The notes under the pieces are model-generated. The model worked only from the letters and a program-made list of their open reading frames with translations, ran no database searches and was not told where the DNA came from. The position numbers and the translations under genes are program-made. Shown piece by piece: positions 43,142-54,191 of a stretch of DNA of 64,000 bases; within the stretch, counting starts at the first letter, position 1; each line of letters opens with the position of its first letter. Source of the DNA: Brumicola pallidula DSM 14239 = ACAM 615 (GTDB taxonomy: Bacteria > Pseudomonadota > Gammaproteobacteria > Enterobacterales > Alteromonadaceae); contig NZ_KE386815.1 of assembly GCF_000428905.1 (NCBI RefSeq), positions 425,884 through 489,883 of the forward strand, given 5' to 3'.

Positions 43142-46063
43142 TTAGTATAGTATTTTATGCGAGCGAATTTTACACGATTTAACATCGTTGCTAATTTGTT
43201 GACAAAGCTGTTCGGCTGCATTGTCCTCTGAAAACAAAGCAAGTCCGATAAAATATCTATCCGACTTTTTATCGTGGCTTAGAAAAGCATTGCTCAATAT
43301 TGGATTATTAGCGCTGCGTTGCTTCAAAATTCGAAGATACGTATTTGCCACCTTTACAGTTGAAAAGTCTGCGATATAACTTAAAAAACCATTGCTAATA
43401 TTTTGTTGACTTAGTGTCAGTTTAACACCATTGATGAAAGCTCCTGGTTGATCTAAATGCAGTTCAACCTTGTCGTTAAAGCTAAGACTTAAGGAATCTA
43501 AAGATTCTACGTCTATTGCAACGACATATTTTCCTGGCGGTATTTTATTAATGTAAAAGTAACCATCAAACTCGCTTCTTGCAGAGGCAACCGTAATTCC
43601 CTTTGAGTTTTTAAGCTCAACATTAGTGTAAGGAAGTTCTTTCTCTTCTCCGTACTCGTCAATGTAAACAATCACACCATCAATTTCAGTACTTTGTATG
43701 AAAGGATAATTGACTAGTGTCAGTAAACCTGTCCTCGGCGTAACAGCAGTGCTTTCAGTGGAGTGAATTAAATATGGGTCATCTAAGGTCGTTAAGTCAA
43801 CTTGTAGGTCTGTATTTTGAAACGAGTTTAGTCTTCGCAGTTTTACTATACCTTCGTGATCACTTTTAGCGCTAATATTAAATTGGCTAGCTGTTACTTT
43901 TACATCCTCAAGAGGCCGATCGCCTTCATCAAAGATAAAATTGAAATTTTTATCCTCATATAACCTTACTAAAACAACGCCATCTGAAGTTAAGCTAGAG
44001 TCTGTGCTTAAGTATCCTTGACTAACGGGCGCTTCAGACAAGCTAAATCGCGCGTTCACAGAAACATTTAACCCCGAACTTGTATCGTGTCTTAATTGTG
44101 TGTTAATCGCATAGCTTTTCTCACGCCAATCGACACCGAAGGAAATGCTTTCATTGTCAGAGATCGCTGACTTTTGATAGGCAAGTCGTGTAGAGTATTT
44201 GGATGCAAACTTCCAACTTATTCCTGCGCCATAAGATATCCACTGAAAATCAGCGGTTGAATCATAATTTGCATTCAACCGGGCATTGACTCTATTGATT
44301 CTAGAACCAAGCGCAACTAAGCCTGTCGTAGACTCAGTTTCAGTGCCATCACTTGATTTTTGATTTTGATAGTTCAACAAATGGTTAAATGTGAGATATC
44401 GACTGTCGAAGGTCAAGCCATTGGAAAAAAAGGTACTCGCAACATCATTTTTTGTCTCAGAATATCGATAGTCATTTGTATAGCTAACACTGCCCCAAGG
44501 TTGAGAAAAAATATTACCGTTCATTAATATCGAAAATTGTTTTGATTCTTGGCTATCAGCATCAAGGTTTCTCGCAACACTGATATTTAGATTTTGGTCA
44601 AAGTACCTTGATTGGATACTGGCACGCAATGACGTTGCGCCGGTGTCAGAGTAAACAAAACCCAAATTACCCAGTAGTCTACTCGAGATTCTTGCTGAAC
44701 TTGAAATATTGTAACTATTAGCAAGGTCTGAATCTCCTAAAAATAAAGAATGGCCAACACTTGTTGACAACCAATTGTTGACAGCATAGCCGTAGTTACC
44801 TGATAGATTCCAATCATTAGCCAAACCGTCAGTGTCACTAACGCCTAACAAAGTCGAATTGGTCCGCGTTAACGAAACATTGTAGCTAGGAGCGTTGGAG
44901 AACAAATTACCGTCAACATTTCGTTCGAACTGTTCTTTTTCCAATTGCCCTTGAGGACCGTACTTCCTAACTTCAAATTTATTCAAGCCTGTAAAGAGCG
45001 GAATATCAACAAAATCGTAACGGCCATTACTCACATTATTGGCTTGTCTTATCAGTACGTCGTTTTGATAAAGTTCAACATCCCAATTATTTTGTACTAA
45101 GCCTCTTATAGACGTAATGTCGCTGTCATAATTAGCACCCAGTTTATTGTTGTTAATAGATACGCCTAAACTTTGGCTACTTGAACTGCCCCCTGTGCGA
45201 GTGGGTAAAATGTCGCCAAAACTAATATTGGTCGCATTGAGTGGTCCCAATAAATTACCTTCAGGCGATTGTCTTTGAAAATTTAATTCAGCTTGCTGGA
45301 GGGCGTCCTGCTCTGAGCCCGAGAAATAGAAGCGAGTAGATAATTTTGCAAGGTCTTGAATACCAATAACACTATACGAACTTCTAACTTCGTCGTTTGC
45401 GTATTGTGAAAAGACGCTTGCATCGATTAGTTGATGCGACCGCCAATGGTAGCCAAAATCATAATTTGGATATTTAAGCGTTCGACTTGATGAATTAAAA
45501 ACCTTTCGGTTCCCTCTTTCAAACTTTAATTGAATGGGAAGCTTAACCTTAGGCTTACCCTGTATTATTAGATCTCGATAATCAAGTGTAGTAGAAATGC
45601 CAAACCAGCTTGCCATTTGGGTGATATCAAAAAGCCGCTCACCTGCAAAATCATAAACATCAGAATAACTTAACAATTTGAGATCATCATCGATTTTGAC
45701 CTCACCAATGATTTGACCACGAGCTGTTGTATATAATCTTAGTTCAAAAGCGTTGTCTTTGTTAATAAACCATCCAGAATACACATAATCTTCCTTATTT
45801 TGTCGTTGAATAGGAAAATCCAGCATTGTGATAAACTCAGTGAACGAAATCATCACTCCTTTCTCTTGCACGACCCCAAACAGCTCTCCATATCTGAGAT
45901 TATCAATTTGCAGTGTAAATATAAGTTCCTCACCAAGCTGATAACGCTCAAGCGCGGCGTTTATTGAAGTTTGCTGTGCACTTACCCAAAAAGCTGTACA
46001 CAGCAGAAAAGCTGATGCAACAGTGGCTTTTGTGAATAGATGAAGAGGGAACGCTATATGCAA
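43142..46063 (-). CDS. Usher-like outer membrane protein (alternative chaperone/usher type)
   Basis: 973 residues with a signal peptide (AFLLCTAFWVSAQ). Residues about 30-180 form a globular N-terminal region (GVMISFTEFITMLDFPI; FDITQMASWFGIS). About 190-650 is barrel-like, with alternating aromatic strands and usher-style phrases such as NNWDVELYQNDVLIRQANNVSNGRYDF and GLNKFEVRKYGPQGQ. The C-terminal part holds Ig-like or carboxypeptidase-regulatory-like repeats (VRLYEDKNFNFIFDEGD; DGYFYINKIPPGKYVVAID). The last 40 residues (YFIGLALFSEDNAAEQLCQQI) look SPOR-like, as in the neighbouring lipoprotein. Probably the secretion pore for the DUF4402 subunits. Confidence 0.65.
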   Translation of the reverse strand: MHIAFPLHLFTKATVASAFLLCTAFWVSAQQTSINAALERYQLGEELIFTLQIDNLRYGELFGVVQEKGVMISFTEFITMLDFPIQRQNKEDYVYSGWFINKDNAFELRLYTTARGQIIGEVKIDDDLKLLSYSDVYDFAGERLFDITQMASWFGISTTLDYRDLIIQGKPKVKLPIQLKFERGNRKVFNSSSRTLKYPNYDFGYHWRSHQLIDASVFSQYANDEVRSSYSVIGIQDLAKLSTRFYFSGSEQDALQQAELNFQRQSPEGNLLGPLNATNISFGDILPTRTGGSSSSQSLGVSINNNKLGANYDSDITSIRGLVQNNWDVELYQNDVLIRQANNVSNGRYDFVDIPLFTGLNKFEVRKYGPQGQLEKEQFERNVDGNLFSNAPSYNVSLTRTNSTLLGVSDTDGLANDWNLSGNYGYAVNNWLSTSVGHSLFLGDSDLANSYNISSSARISSRLLGNLGFVYSDTGATSLRASIQSRYFDQNLNISVARNLDADSQESKQFSILMNGNIFSQPWGSVSYTNDYRYSETKNDVASTFFSNGLTFDSRYLTFNHLLNYQNQKSSDGTETESTTGLVALGSRINRVNARLNANYDSTADFQWISYGAGISWKFASKYSTRLAYQKSAISDNESISFGVDWREKSYAINTQLRHDTSSGLNVSVNARFSLSEAPVSQGYLSTDSSLTSDGVVLVRLYEDKNFNFIFDEGDRPLEDVKVTASQFNISAKSDHEGIVKLRRLNSFQNTDLQVDLTTLDDPYLIHSTESTAVTPRTGLLTLVNYPFIQSTEIDGVIVYIDEYGEEKELPYTNVELKNSKGITVASARSEFDGYFYINKIPPGKYVVAIDVESLDSLSLSFNDKVELHLDQPGAFINGVKLTLSQQNISNGFLSYIADFSTVKVANTYLRILKQRSANNPILSNAFLSHDKKSDRYFIGLALFSEDNAAEQLCQQISNDVKSCKIRSHKILY

Positions 46064-46247
46064 ATCAAAATACTCATAAATAAATTTATCGTAATATTTG
46101 GATTAAGCAAAAGTCATTCCAACTAGTCCTTCAAATAAAAAATCTCGACTAGATGCGTTATTCGTATTATTTTTGCAAGCTGAAATTTTAGAAGCTATAG
46201 GCTAGGCTAATGCCTAGAAAAATACGCGCCAACCAATCAGTTAAAAA

Positions 46248-47381
46248 TTAAGGCCCAACCAGCGCCAACAATATCCCCGCGGCAACCGCCGACCCCAATA
46301 CGCCGGCAACATTTGGCCCCATGGCATGCATTAGTAGGAAGTTATGTGGATTAGATTCAAGCCCAACTTTATTCACCACTCGCGCTGCCATAGGAACAGC
46401 AGAAACGCCTGCAGCACCGATTAGTGGGTTAATATTGTCTTTGCTGAGCTTGTTCATTAATTTTGCCATCAATACCCCGGTTGCAGTGCCGATTGAGAAC
46501 GCAACCGCACCTAGCGCTAAAATACCCAGCGTTTCAACCGTCAAAAATTTATCGGCACTGAGTTTGGAACCCACACCCAGACCAAGGAATATGGTTACAA
46601 TATTGATCAGTTCGTTTTGAGCTGTATAACTTAAGCGATCCACGACCCCACATTCTTTAAGCAAGTTACCAAAGCAGAACATACCAACCAAGGGGGTTGC
46701 TGCGGGTAAAAATATTAAGGTTAAGACCAACACAGCTAACGGGAATAGGATCTTTTCTTTCTTAGACACAACGCGTAGTTGAGCCATAGGCAGTTTGCGC
46801 TCTTCAGGCGTTGTTAAGGCTCTCATAATGGGCGGTTGGATGATCGGTACTAAGGCCATGTAAGAATAGGCGGCAACGGCAATAGCGCCCAACAGTTCTG
46901 GAGCTAACTTGGATGCCAAAAATATGGCGGTTGGCCCATCGGCGCCGCCAATAATGGCAATTGCTGATGCATCCTGCATGCTAAAATCAAACCAAGGCAA
47001 GCCATTTAATAGTATCGCACCAAACAAAGTTGCAAATATACCGAATTGAGCAGCGGCCCCAAGCAATAGCATACGAGGATTAGCGATCAATGCGCTAAAA
47101 TCTGTCATCGCGCCAACACCCATAAAAATCAGCAGCGGAAACACGCCTGTATCGACACCAACGTAATAAATATAATGTAACAGCCCACCCGCTTCACTAA
47201 AGCCGGCTAAGGGTATATTAGTCAGGAGGGCACCAAATCCTATCGGTAACAGTAAGAGTGGCTCAAATTTGCGTACAATGGCTAAGTAGAGCAAACCAAA
47301 ACCAACTAGCATCATTACTATTTGACCCGGTTCAAAATGCGGAATTGATGTGCTATCCCAGAGAATTAATAACTTTTCCAT
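46248..47381 (-). CDS. oadB: Oxaloacetate decarboxylase beta subunit (Na+ pump)
   Basis: 377 residues, multi-spanning inner-membrane protein. It carries the conserved [19 protein letters not shown] segment with the Asp used for sodium binding, plus [25 protein letters not shown]. The beta subunit decarboxylates carboxybiotin and pumps Na+ outward. Methylmalonyl-CoA and glutaconyl-CoA decarboxylase beta subunits look alike, but the adjacent carboxyltransferase identifies the oxaloacetate enzyme. Four-base gap from oadA. Confidence 0.93.
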   Translation of the reverse strand: MEKLLILWDSTSIPHFEPGQIVMMLVGFGLLYLAIVRKFEPLLLLPIGFGALLTNIPLAGFSEAGGLLHYIYYVGVDTGVFPLLIFMGVGAMTDFSALIANPRMLLLGAAAQFGIFATLFGAILLNGLPWFDFSMQDASAIAIIGGADGPTAIFLASKLAPELLGAIAVAAYSYMALVPIIQPPIMRALTTPEERKLPMAQLRVVSKKEKILFPLAVLVLTLIFLPAATPLVGMFCFGNLLKECGVVDRLSYTAQNELINIVTIFLGLGVGSKLSADKFLTVETLGILALGAVAFSIGTATGVLMAKLMNKLSKDNINPLIGAAGVSAVPMAARVVNKVGLESNPHNFLLMHAMGPNVAGVLGSAVAAGILLALVGP

Positions 47382-47385
47382 GAGT

Positions 47386-49161
47386 CTACCCGATGACCAT
47401 CATTGTTTGACCTGCCTGAACGGCATCGCCTTCTTTGGCTATTATCTGCTGTACAACACCAGATACCGCACTTCTTACTTCGGTTTCCATTTTCATGGCT
47501 TCGAGAATTAAAATAACATCACCCTCGTTGATTTGTTGTCCTTGTGCTACCAGAATTTTTAAGATGTTGCCTGACAAAGGTGCTGCGACATCAGTCCCTT
47601 CACCAACTGGCGCCGGGGCTGACGCTGGGCTATTTGATGCTGCGGCGATATTACTGACTTCACCGTTTTCAGCAACTTCCACATGATAAACCTGACCTTC
47701 AACGCGCACCTTGTAGGCGCCAGCATCGCCAGCCAATGGCTCGGCACTAGTTGCTTCAATAACCGCTGACTCCTGAGTTGGAGCGGGTTCAAATGCACTT
47801 GGATTGTCTCTATTTTCAATGAACTTTAAGCCAACTTGCGGGAATAAGGCATAAGTCAGCACGTCATCAATTTTATCTTTAGCAATACGCAATGACTTTT
47901 GTTCAATCAGCGCATCTAGCTCTTCTTCTAACTTGACGAGTTCGGGCGCAATTTCATCTGCAGGGCGACAGGTAATTGCTTTTCCACCTTCGAGCACACG
48001 TGTTTGTAGTTCTTTGTTAACCGGGGCTGCCGTAGCACCGTATTCACCTTTAAGCACACCCGCCGTTTCCTTGGTGATACTTTTGTAGCGCTCGCCTGTT
48101 AATACGTTCAATACTGCTTGGGTACCTACGATTTGAGAAGTGGGTGTGACTAGCGGAATAAAACCCAAGTCTTCACGTACTCGGGGTATTTCAAGTAGCA
48201 CTTCGTCGAATTTGTCCTCAGCACCCTGCTCTCTCAATTGGCTTTCCATGTTGGTCAACATGCCGCCCGGCACTTGCGCAATAAGTATTCTCGCATCAAC
48301 GCCTTTTAAGGAGCCTTCAAATTGTGCGTATTTTTTACGTACTACACGAAAGTAAGCCGCAATCTCGGCCAGCTTCTCAATATCTAAGCCGGTGTCGCGA
48401 TTGGTACCCTCAACAATGGACACCATGGTTTCGGTGGCAGTATGGCCATAAGTCATGCTCATCGACGACACCGCGGTATCTAACATATCGATACCAGCAT
48501 CAACTGCCTTTTGATAAGTTGCTGTACTTAAACCTGTGGTCGCGTGACATTGCATAGCAATAGGCACATTAACGGATTTTTTTAATCCCGTAATAAGTGC
48601 TTCACAATCGTATGGTTTAAGTAAGCCCGCCATATCTTTAATACAAATCGAATGCACACCCATGTCTTCTAGGCGTTTTGCCATGTCCAGCCATAACGTT
48701 AAATTATGTACAGGGCTGACAGTATAAGAAATCGTACCTTGCGCATGCGCACCCACTTTAATTGCCGATTTAACTGCAGTTTCTAAATTTCGCACGTCGT
48801 TCATTGCATCGAAAATTCGGAACACGTCTACGCCGTTAGCGTGAGCTCTTTCAACGAATTTTTCCACCACATCGTCAGCGTAGTGACGGTAACCAAGTAA
48901 GTTTTGACCGCGCAATAACATTTGTTGTTTGGTTTTAGGCATTGCTGCTTTGAGCGCTCTGATACGCTCCCAAGGGTCTTCACCTAAGTAACGAATACAA
49001 GCGTCAAAAGTAGCACCGCCCCAAGACTCAACGGACCAATAACCTACATCATCTAATTTAGCTGCAATCGGGAGCATATCGTCCAAGCGCATGCGAGTTG
49101 CAAGTAAAGACTGATGCGCATCTCGCAAGACCAGTTCGGTGATCTTTAATGGATTGGACAT
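47386..49161 (-). CDS. oadA: Oxaloacetate decarboxylase alpha subunit
   Basis: 591 residues. An N-terminal carboxyltransferase TIM barrel ([26 protein letters not shown]; metal-binding [13 protein letters not shown]) and a PYC/OADA linker domain are followed by a C-terminal biotinyl domain with EAMKMET, where the biotinylated lysine is residue 557. It transfers the carboxyl group from oxaloacetate to biotin for OadB. Ala/Pro-rich hinge before the biotin domain ([11 protein letters not shown]). Confidence 0.95.
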   Translation of the reverse strand: MSNPLKITELVLRDAHQSLLATRMRLDDMLPIAAKLDDVGYWSVESWGGATFDACIRYLGEDPWERIRALKAAMPKTKQQMLLRGQNLLGYRHYADDVVEKFVERAHANGVDVFRIFDAMNDVRNLETAVKSAIKVGAHAQGTISYTVSPVHNLTLWLDMAKRLEDMGVHSICIKDMAGLLKPYDCEALITGLKKSVNVPIAMQCHATTGLSTATYQKAVDAGIDMLDTAVSSMSMTYGHTATETMVSIVEGTNRDTGLDIEKLAEIAAYFRVVRKKYAQFEGSLKGVDARILIAQVPGGMLTNMESQLREQGAEDKFDEVLLEIPRVREDLGFIPLVTPTSQIVGTQAVLNVLTGERYKSITKETAGVLKGEYGATAAPVNKELQTRVLEGGKAITCRPADEIAPELVKLEEELDALIEQKSLRIAKDKIDDVLTYALFPQVGLKFIENRDNPSAFEPAPTQESAVIEATSAEPLAGDAGAYKVRVEGQVYHVEVAENGEVSNIAAASNSPASAPAPVGEGTDVAAPLSGNILKILVAQGQQINEGDVILILEAMKMETEVRSAVSGVVQQIIAKEGDAVQAGQTMMVIG

Positions 49162-49171
49162 AATGTGTTCC

Positions 49172-49465
49172 CTATGATTTTAAAGTTGTGTGTCTGTGTG
49201 TATGCACGGCTGCAGTAATAGCGGCGGCGACTTGAGGGCTCACTGACGTAGGTGATTTTTTATTGTTATCTTGTGTAGTGCGATCTTGTATAGTGCGATT
49301 GTGTGCAGCATGAGGAATAACTTCAGCAGACGGATATTTACGGCAGAACCAAGCAATGCCGTGGATACCAGCTATTAGGAGTATTAAAAATGCAAACACG
49401 ACTGACATACCAACGGCAAGTAAAATGCCGGCTTCCATTAGTTGGTCGTTCATTTGCGTTGACAT
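49172..49465 (-). CDS. oadG: Oxaloacetate decarboxylase gamma subunit
   Basis: 97 residues with one N-terminal membrane helix ([26 protein letters not shown]) and a hydrophilic tail. The OadG pattern LxxAGxxLxxGMxxVFxFL is clear. It assembles the alpha and beta subunits. The tail contains a local repetition ([10 protein letters not shown]) encoded by near-duplicate 15-base stretches. Histidines near the C-terminus fit the zinc-binding role known for the family. First gene of oadGAB. Confidence 0.88.
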   Translation of the reverse strand: MSTQMNDQLMEAGILLAVGMSVVFAFLILLIAGIHGIAWFCRKYPSAEVIPHAAHNRTIQDRTTQDNNKKSPTSVSPQVAAAITAAVHTHRHTTLKS

Positions 49466-49767
49466 GATGTTGCCTTAAAGAGGACTTCCAAAAATCTGGC
49501 TAGGATAAATAGCACGCGACGAAAACAATTACAATCGAAAATATTTTTTTGCAAATGAATAAAAACAATAATTTTATGCACTGCAATCGATAGTTTCTCA
49601 ATTATTATTCATTATTTACGAATTTTTAATGCTCATTACGCAAATAACCTTATTTATCCACCAACAGTGCGCGATATATCGATCTGGGAGGTTGGCTGCT
49701 TTCTTACATTAGCAAACCTTTACATTACAATACGTATTGTGTGGATAGTCAGAATGGGACAAATAGC
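49466..49767. other. Upstream region of oadGAB
   Basis: About 300 bases, AT-rich, no gene or RNA recognised. It presumably holds the oadG promoter. Confidence 0.5.
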
Positions 49768-49804
49768 AAAAAAAAAGCCTTAGTAAAGACTAAGGCTTTT
49801 TTAA
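49768..49804 (-). terminator. Terminator of the tRNA operon
   Basis: Stem AAAGCCTTAGT/ACTAAGGCTTT with loop AAAG and long flanking A/T-runs, immediately after the last tRNA-Arg gene in its direction of transcription. Confidence 0.9.
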
Positions 49805-49823
49805 GCCCCGAAGGACCCTAATG

Positions 49824-49900
49824 TGGTGCGCATGGAAGGATTCGAACCTCCGACCGCCTGGTTCGTAGCCAGGTACTCTATCCAGCTGAGCTACATGCGC
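49824..49900 (-). tRNA. tRNA-Arg (ACG), copy 2
   Basis: 77 bases beginning GCGCATGTAGCTCAGC, with anticodon loop CTACGAA (anticodon ACG, normally modified to ICG), T-arm GGTTCGAATCC and encoded CCA. Identical to the neighbouring copy over the visible length. Confidence 0.97.
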
Positions 49901-49903
49901 AAA

Positions 49904-49963
49904 ACTTTCTACTAAACTTTCTACTAAACTTTCTACTAAACTTTTTACTAAACTTGCTACCAA
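49904..49963. repeat. 12-bp tandem repeat in the spacer between the two tRNA-Arg genes
   Basis: ACTTTCTACTAA three times, then ACTTTTTACTAA and ACTTGCTACCAA: five 12-base units head to tail, filling nearly the whole 70-base spacer. Confidence 0.92.
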
Positions 49964-49970
49964 CGATGTA

Positions 49971-50047
49971 TGGTGCGCATGGAAGGATTCGAACCTCCGA
50001 CCGCCTGGTTCGTAGCCAGGTACTCTATCCAGCTGAGCTACATGCGC
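49971..50047 (-). tRNA. tRNA-Arg (ACG), copy 1
   Basis: 77-base cloverleaf, same sequence and anticodon as the copy at 49824-49900, with encoded CCA. Part of the csrA-tRNA(Ser)-tRNA(Arg) group also found in E. coli. Confidence 0.97.
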
Positions 50048-50133
50048 ATGTTGTTTCTGTTACTACTTAATTGTTACTGCGATTAAGTTGTAAAACTTAA
50101 CCTTAATAACGTCACATTTATACCATTAAAAAA

Positions 50134-50226
50134 TGGCGGAGAAGGAGGGATTCGAACCCTCGATAGGGCTATAAACCCTATACTCCCTTAGCAGGGGAGC
50201 GCCTTCAGCCACTCGGCCACCTCTCC
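50134..50226 (-). tRNA. tRNA-Ser (GCT)
   Basis: 93 bases with the long class II variable arm. It begins GGAGAGGTGGCCGAGTGG, has anticodon loop CTGCTAA (GCT) and T-arm GGTTCGAATCC, and ends in an encoded CCA. Confidence 0.97.
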
Positions 50227-50352
50227 TAAATGTGGGGCGGAAGTTTACCTTCTGAGTAGTATAAGTCAATGCTTTTTTAGCAACTTTTTCACTGTCTTTG
50301 ATCGTTTGTTAGTTTTTTAACCAACACGCTGTGTTTTCAACCTACAAAAATT

Positions 50353-50378
50353 AAAAAACTCAGAATGACCCGAGTTTT
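50353..50378 (-). terminator. Terminator after csrA
   Basis: Stem AAAACTC/GAGTTTT; on the minus strand the right arm runs into a T-run (six T). Moderate stem, 40 bases after the csrA stop. Confidence 0.6.
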
Positions 50379-50418
50379 CCTTCGCCATTAATTTGATGGC
50401 ACTGCGATAATACAAACA

Positions 50419-50616
50419 CTACCCTTCGTCTTCAACAGCAGGTTGGTTGCCTTTCTCTGCCTGTATTCTCATATAAATCTCTTCCCTATGAACTGAAACT
50501 TCCTTCGGTGCATTAACACCAATTCGCACTTGATTTCCTTTGACGCCTAAAACAGTCACCGTGACATTGTCACCTACCATTAAAGTTTCCCCTACGCGTC
50601 TAGTCAAGATAAGCAT
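50419..50616 (-). CDS. csrA: Carbon storage regulator CsrA
   Basis: 65-residue RNA-binding translational regulator: [20 protein letters not shown] at the N-terminus and the binding-face [20 protein letters not shown], including the conserved arginine of VHREE. Controls mRNA translation of carbon metabolism, motility and biofilm genes. It sits between alaS and tRNA-Ser exactly as in E. coli. Confidence 0.98.
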   Translation of the reverse strand: MLILTRRVGETLMVGDNVTVTVLGVKGNQVRIGVNAPKEVSVHREEIYMRIQAEKGNQPAVEDEG

Positions 50617-50830
50617 GTTGTCGCTCCTTTTAGTTTAAATCCGGTTAATCATTCTGAATCGAAGAACTGTTATGTATCTTGTACGACATTGACCATTAAC
50701 AGGTTTAAATATACTTTAATTAGTTAATTTTTACCAAAGAAAATCTAAAATTTTTGCCTATATATTATACAAAAGTCTACTTTTTCCGTTTAATCTGGCT
50801 AATTTGTAACAAAATATTTTTCACCCAATA

Positions 50831-53422
50831 TCAAACCTTACCTTCAAGCCAGTTTTTTACTGACGCAAGCGCTTTATCAAGATTTTCCGGCTCTGTTCCA
50901 CCGGCTTGTGCCATATCCGGTCTGCCACCCCCTTTACCACCCACTTGACTCGCCATATGATTCACTAAATCACCAGCCTTAAATTTCCCGACCAGATCTT
51001 TGGTTACTCCGGCAATTAAATTTACTTTACCGTCACTGGCTACGCCTAAAGCGATAATACCGGATTGCAGTTGATTTTTAAGGTCATCCATCATGCCACG
51101 CAGTGCCTTGGGTTCGATGCCTTGCATATTCGCCACAAGGAGCTTGACGCCTTGCACATCAATCACATTGGACATGACGTCCTTGCTTTTCTGTCCAGCC
51201 ATTGACTGTTTAAGCTGATTAAGCTCTTTTTCTAGTAGCTTAATTTGTTGTAAAGCCGTTGATACTTTGTCAACGACAGAGGTTTTATCTGATTTTAGTA
51301 AGCTCGCGATAGCATGAAGTTTGTCAGATCCGTCATTCACAAAGTCTTGCGCCATTTGCCCAGTTGTCGCTTCTATACGACGAACGCCAGATGCAATGCC
51401 ACCTTCAGATATTATTTTTAACAAGCCAATATCGCCGGTTCGAGCAACGTGCGTGCCACCACACAATTCAGTTGAAAACTCACCCATTTTTACAACCCGT
51501 ACTTTTTCATCATATTTTTCACCAAACAACGCCATTGCGCCAGATGCTTTTGCTTCATCGAGTTCCATCAATTGAGTCGTCAATGCATTGTTTAAACGAA
51601 TTTCAGCATTGACTAAGTTTTCAATTTCAAGCAGTTTCTTAGCAGAAATAGAGTCAAAATGTGAAAAATCGAAACGCAGTTTTTCGGCATCAACTAAGGA
51701 TCCTTTTTGCGCGACATGGTCGCCCAACAAATGACGCAAAGCTGCGTGTAATAAATGTGTAGCACTGTGATTCGCTTTAATGCGATCACGGCGTGCTTGG
51801 TCAACAACAAGTTCGACCTTGTCACCCACCTTAATAACACCCTCAATTTTCACTTTATGCGCAAAAGCTTGGCCTAGCTTAACCGTATCGATAACATGCG
51901 CTTTACCGCTGCTCGATGACATAAAACCGGTATCGCCTACCTGACCGCCAGACTCTGCATAAAAAGGAGTTCGTTTAAGTAATATTAATGCTTCGTCACT
52001 AGCCTCGGTTACGGCTGCATTATTAACAATAATATCCATCACAGTAGATGCACCGTTTGCGTCGGTGTAACCCGTAAATTCAGTTTTATGCTCAATACTC
52101 AACACGCTCGCATAATCAGCACCGAATTTACTCGCCGACTGGGATTGTGATTTTTGTTGTGCCATGGCCGTTTCAAATCCGGCTTCATCAATGGTCAATC
52201 CCTGTTCACGCGCAACATCGTTGGTTAAATCGGCTGGAAAGCCAAACGTGTCATACAATTTAAATACGAGTTCACCGGGCACTTGCTTGCCTTCTAATTG
52301 GCTAAGCGCATCATTTAAGATAGCCATACCGCGTTCTAGCGTTTTTGAGAACTGTTCTTCTTCTACTTTAAGCACCTTTTCAACCACTGCTTGCTGCTGC
52401 ACTAGTTCAGGATAGGCATCCCCCATTTCGGATACTAATGTGTTGACTAGCTTGTAAAAGAAAATGTCATCTGCGCCCATTTTGTAACCATGCCGCACAG
52501 CACGGCGAATAATACGACGCAATACATAACCGCGACCTTCATTCGATGGCATTACACCATCACATATTAAAAAACTGCATGAACGGATGTGGTCGGCAAT
52601 AACGCGTAATGATTTATTTTCTAAATCTTGCGATCCGACAATCTCTGCTGCCGCAGCAATTAAGCTTTGAAATAGATCAATTTCATAGTTGCTATGAACA
52701 CCTTGGAGTATCGCTGAAATACGTTCTAAGCCCATTCCGGTATCGATCGACGGTTTAGGCAATGACAACATATCGCCATTTTTCTGGCGATTAAATTGCA
52801 TGAAAACCAAGTTCCAAATTTCAATAAAACGGTCACCATCTTCTTCAGGTGAGCCCGGAGGTCCACCCCAAATTTCTGCGCCATGGTCATAGAAAATTTC
52901 AGAACAAGGACCACATGGTCCGGTATCGCCCATTGACCAAAAATTGTCAGCGGTTGCAATTCGAATAATACGCTCGGCAGGTATACCGATTGTTTTCTCC
53001 CATATATCGAAGGCTTCATCATCTTCGTGATACACCGTTACTAACAACTTGTCTTTGTCTAATCCGAGTTCGCCAGTTAAAAACTGCCATGCAAATTTAA
53101 TCGCTTCTTCCTTGAAATAGTCACCAAAACTAAAATTTCCCAACATTTCGAAAAAAGTATGGTGCCTTGCTGTGTAGCCAACGTTTTCTAAGTCATTGTG
53201 TTTGCCGCCAGCACGAACACATCGTTGCGATGACACTGCGCGCGTATAGTTGCGCTGTTCGGCCCCTAAAAAAACGTCTTTAAATTGATTCATGCCAGCA
53301 TTTGTAAATAGCAACGTTGGGTCATCATGTGGGACAAGCGATGAACTTGAAACAAGATGATGTTGATGTTGTTGAAAATATTCAAAGAAAGTGCGTCGTA
53401 ATTCGGCTGTAGAGCGTACCAT
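50831..53422 (-). CDS. alaS: Alanyl-tRNA synthetase
   Basis: 863 residues (E. coli 876). Class II catalytic core with [23 protein letters not shown]. The editing domain has its zinc site formed by HSATH ([19 protein letters not shown]) and CGGTH ([15 protein letters not shown]). A C-Ala domain follows at the end ([25 protein letters not shown]). Charges tRNA(Ala) and clears Ser/Gly mischarging. Between recX and csrA as in many gammaproteobacteria. Confidence 0.97.
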   Translation of the reverse strand: MVRSTAELRRTFFEYFQQHQHHLVSSSSLVPHDDPTLLFTNAGMNQFKDVFLGAEQRNYTRAVSSQRCVRAGGKHNDLENVGYTARHHTFFEMLGNFSFGDYFKEEAIKFAWQFLTGELGLDKDKLLVTVYHEDDEAFDIWEKTIGIPAERIIRIATADNFWSMGDTGPCGPCSEIFYDHGAEIWGGPPGSPEEDGDRFIEIWNLVFMQFNRQKNGDMLSLPKPSIDTGMGLERISAILQGVHSNYEIDLFQSLIAAAAEIVGSQDLENKSLRVIADHIRSCSFLICDGVMPSNEGRGYVLRRIIRRAVRHGYKMGADDIFFYKLVNTLVSEMGDAYPELVQQQAVVEKVLKVEEEQFSKTLERGMAILNDALSQLEGKQVPGELVFKLYDTFGFPADLTNDVAREQGLTIDEAGFETAMAQQKSQSQSASKFGADYASVLSIEHKTEFTGYTDANGASTVMDIIVNNAAVTEASDEALILLKRTPFYAESGGQVGDTGFMSSSSGKAHVIDTVKLGQAFAHKVKIEGVIKVGDKVELVVDQARRDRIKANHSATHLLHAALRHLLGDHVAQKGSLVDAEKLRFDFSHFDSISAKKLLEIENLVNAEIRLNNALTTQLMELDEAKASGAMALFGEKYDEKVRVVKMGEFSTELCGGTHVARTGDIGLLKIISEGGIASGVRRIEATTGQMAQDFVNDGSDKLHAIASLLKSDKTSVVDKVSTALQQIKLLEKELNQLKQSMAGQKSKDVMSNVIDVQGVKLLVANMQGIEPKALRGMMDDLKNQLQSGIIALGVASDGKVNLIAGVTKDLVGKFKAGDLVNHMASQVGGKGGGRPDMAQAGGTEPENLDKALASVKNWLEGKV

Positions 53423-53710
53423 TTATGTTCCTAAATCGTTCTATGTGGGAAAGATGTTGAAACAGCTTTTATCTTGATCCCGCTTGCTTTCACCATTGCT
53501 GGATTTATGTTTACAACCGTTGCTAACACAGCGCTTTTTTCTACAGAGCGGAGTGTTATCAAGCGGTATTAGTCATAAATCATGTTTTACGTTGGTGTTT
53601 GCGACGCGTTTCGAAAATCAAAACAAAAAATGCTGTTTATATATGAATAGAAGATATCATGTTAAAGGTGAGTTTGTTAAGCCTCTTAAGCCCCCTATTT
53701 TCCTAAACTT

Positions 53711-54154
53711 TCACTCAAATGCGTATTTAATTTGTTCTTGCGTAAAACCACGGTATTGCAAAAAGCGCATTTGCTTTTGTTTATCAGTCCAATCATCTGG
53801 TAACGGGTCACCAAATCGTTTCATTCTGACTGCTTTTGAGGACTCAAACCAATCAAAACTATCATCATTAACAAGCATTCTTACCCGTTGCAAATCAATA
53901 TCATGATTATATAATGTGCGTTCAATAAAGACAGGCCCCTTGCCCTTTCGGTAAGCCGTGCGCACAACTGCCTCAGCATAACGAGTGTCACTTTGAATAT
54001 CTTTTTTAGCAAATTTTGCAATCGTGTCGTCGACTAACGTCATGTCAACGTCCAAATCGGATAACTTTTTACGCAGTTCTGTTTGACTATGCTCGCGGCG
54101 AGACAATAGTCGAGTTAATTTGTGTCTAATGATCTTTGCATCGTTATCTGACAT
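53711..54154 (-). CDS. recX: Regulatory protein RecX
   Basis: 147 residues, three-helix RecX repeats: RHKLTRLLSRREHSQTELRKKLSDL, then AEAVVRTAYRKGKGPVFIERTLYNHDI and DWTDKQKQMRFLQYRGFTQEQIKYAFE. RecX caps RecA filaments. Upstream, where recA normally lies, there is instead a divergent FemAB/GNAT-like gene 37 bases away, so recX has its own promoter here. The 288-base gap to alaS holds nothing I recognise. Confidence 0.9.
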   Translation of the reverse strand: MSDNDAKIIRHKLTRLLSRREHSQTELRKKLSDLDVDMTLVDDTIAKFAKKDIQSDTRYAEAVVRTAYRKGKGPVFIERTLYNHDIDLQRVRMLVNDDSFDWFESSKAVRMKRFGDPLPDDWTDKQKQMRFLQYRGFTQEQIKYAFE

Positions 54155-54191
54155 AGTGACTAATATACTTCCTAATAAGTAAATTTCTAAT

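Noticed and set aside
49824..50226. tRNA cluster as an integration (att) site
   Set aside because: No integrase gene and no duplicated tRNA 3' ends beyond the tandem tRNA-Arg genes themselves; synteny with E. coli explains the cluster.
53484..53906. Plus-strand 140-codon frame between alaS and recX
   Set aside because: Its second half is antisense to recX, and the first half has no family resemblance or ribosome site.
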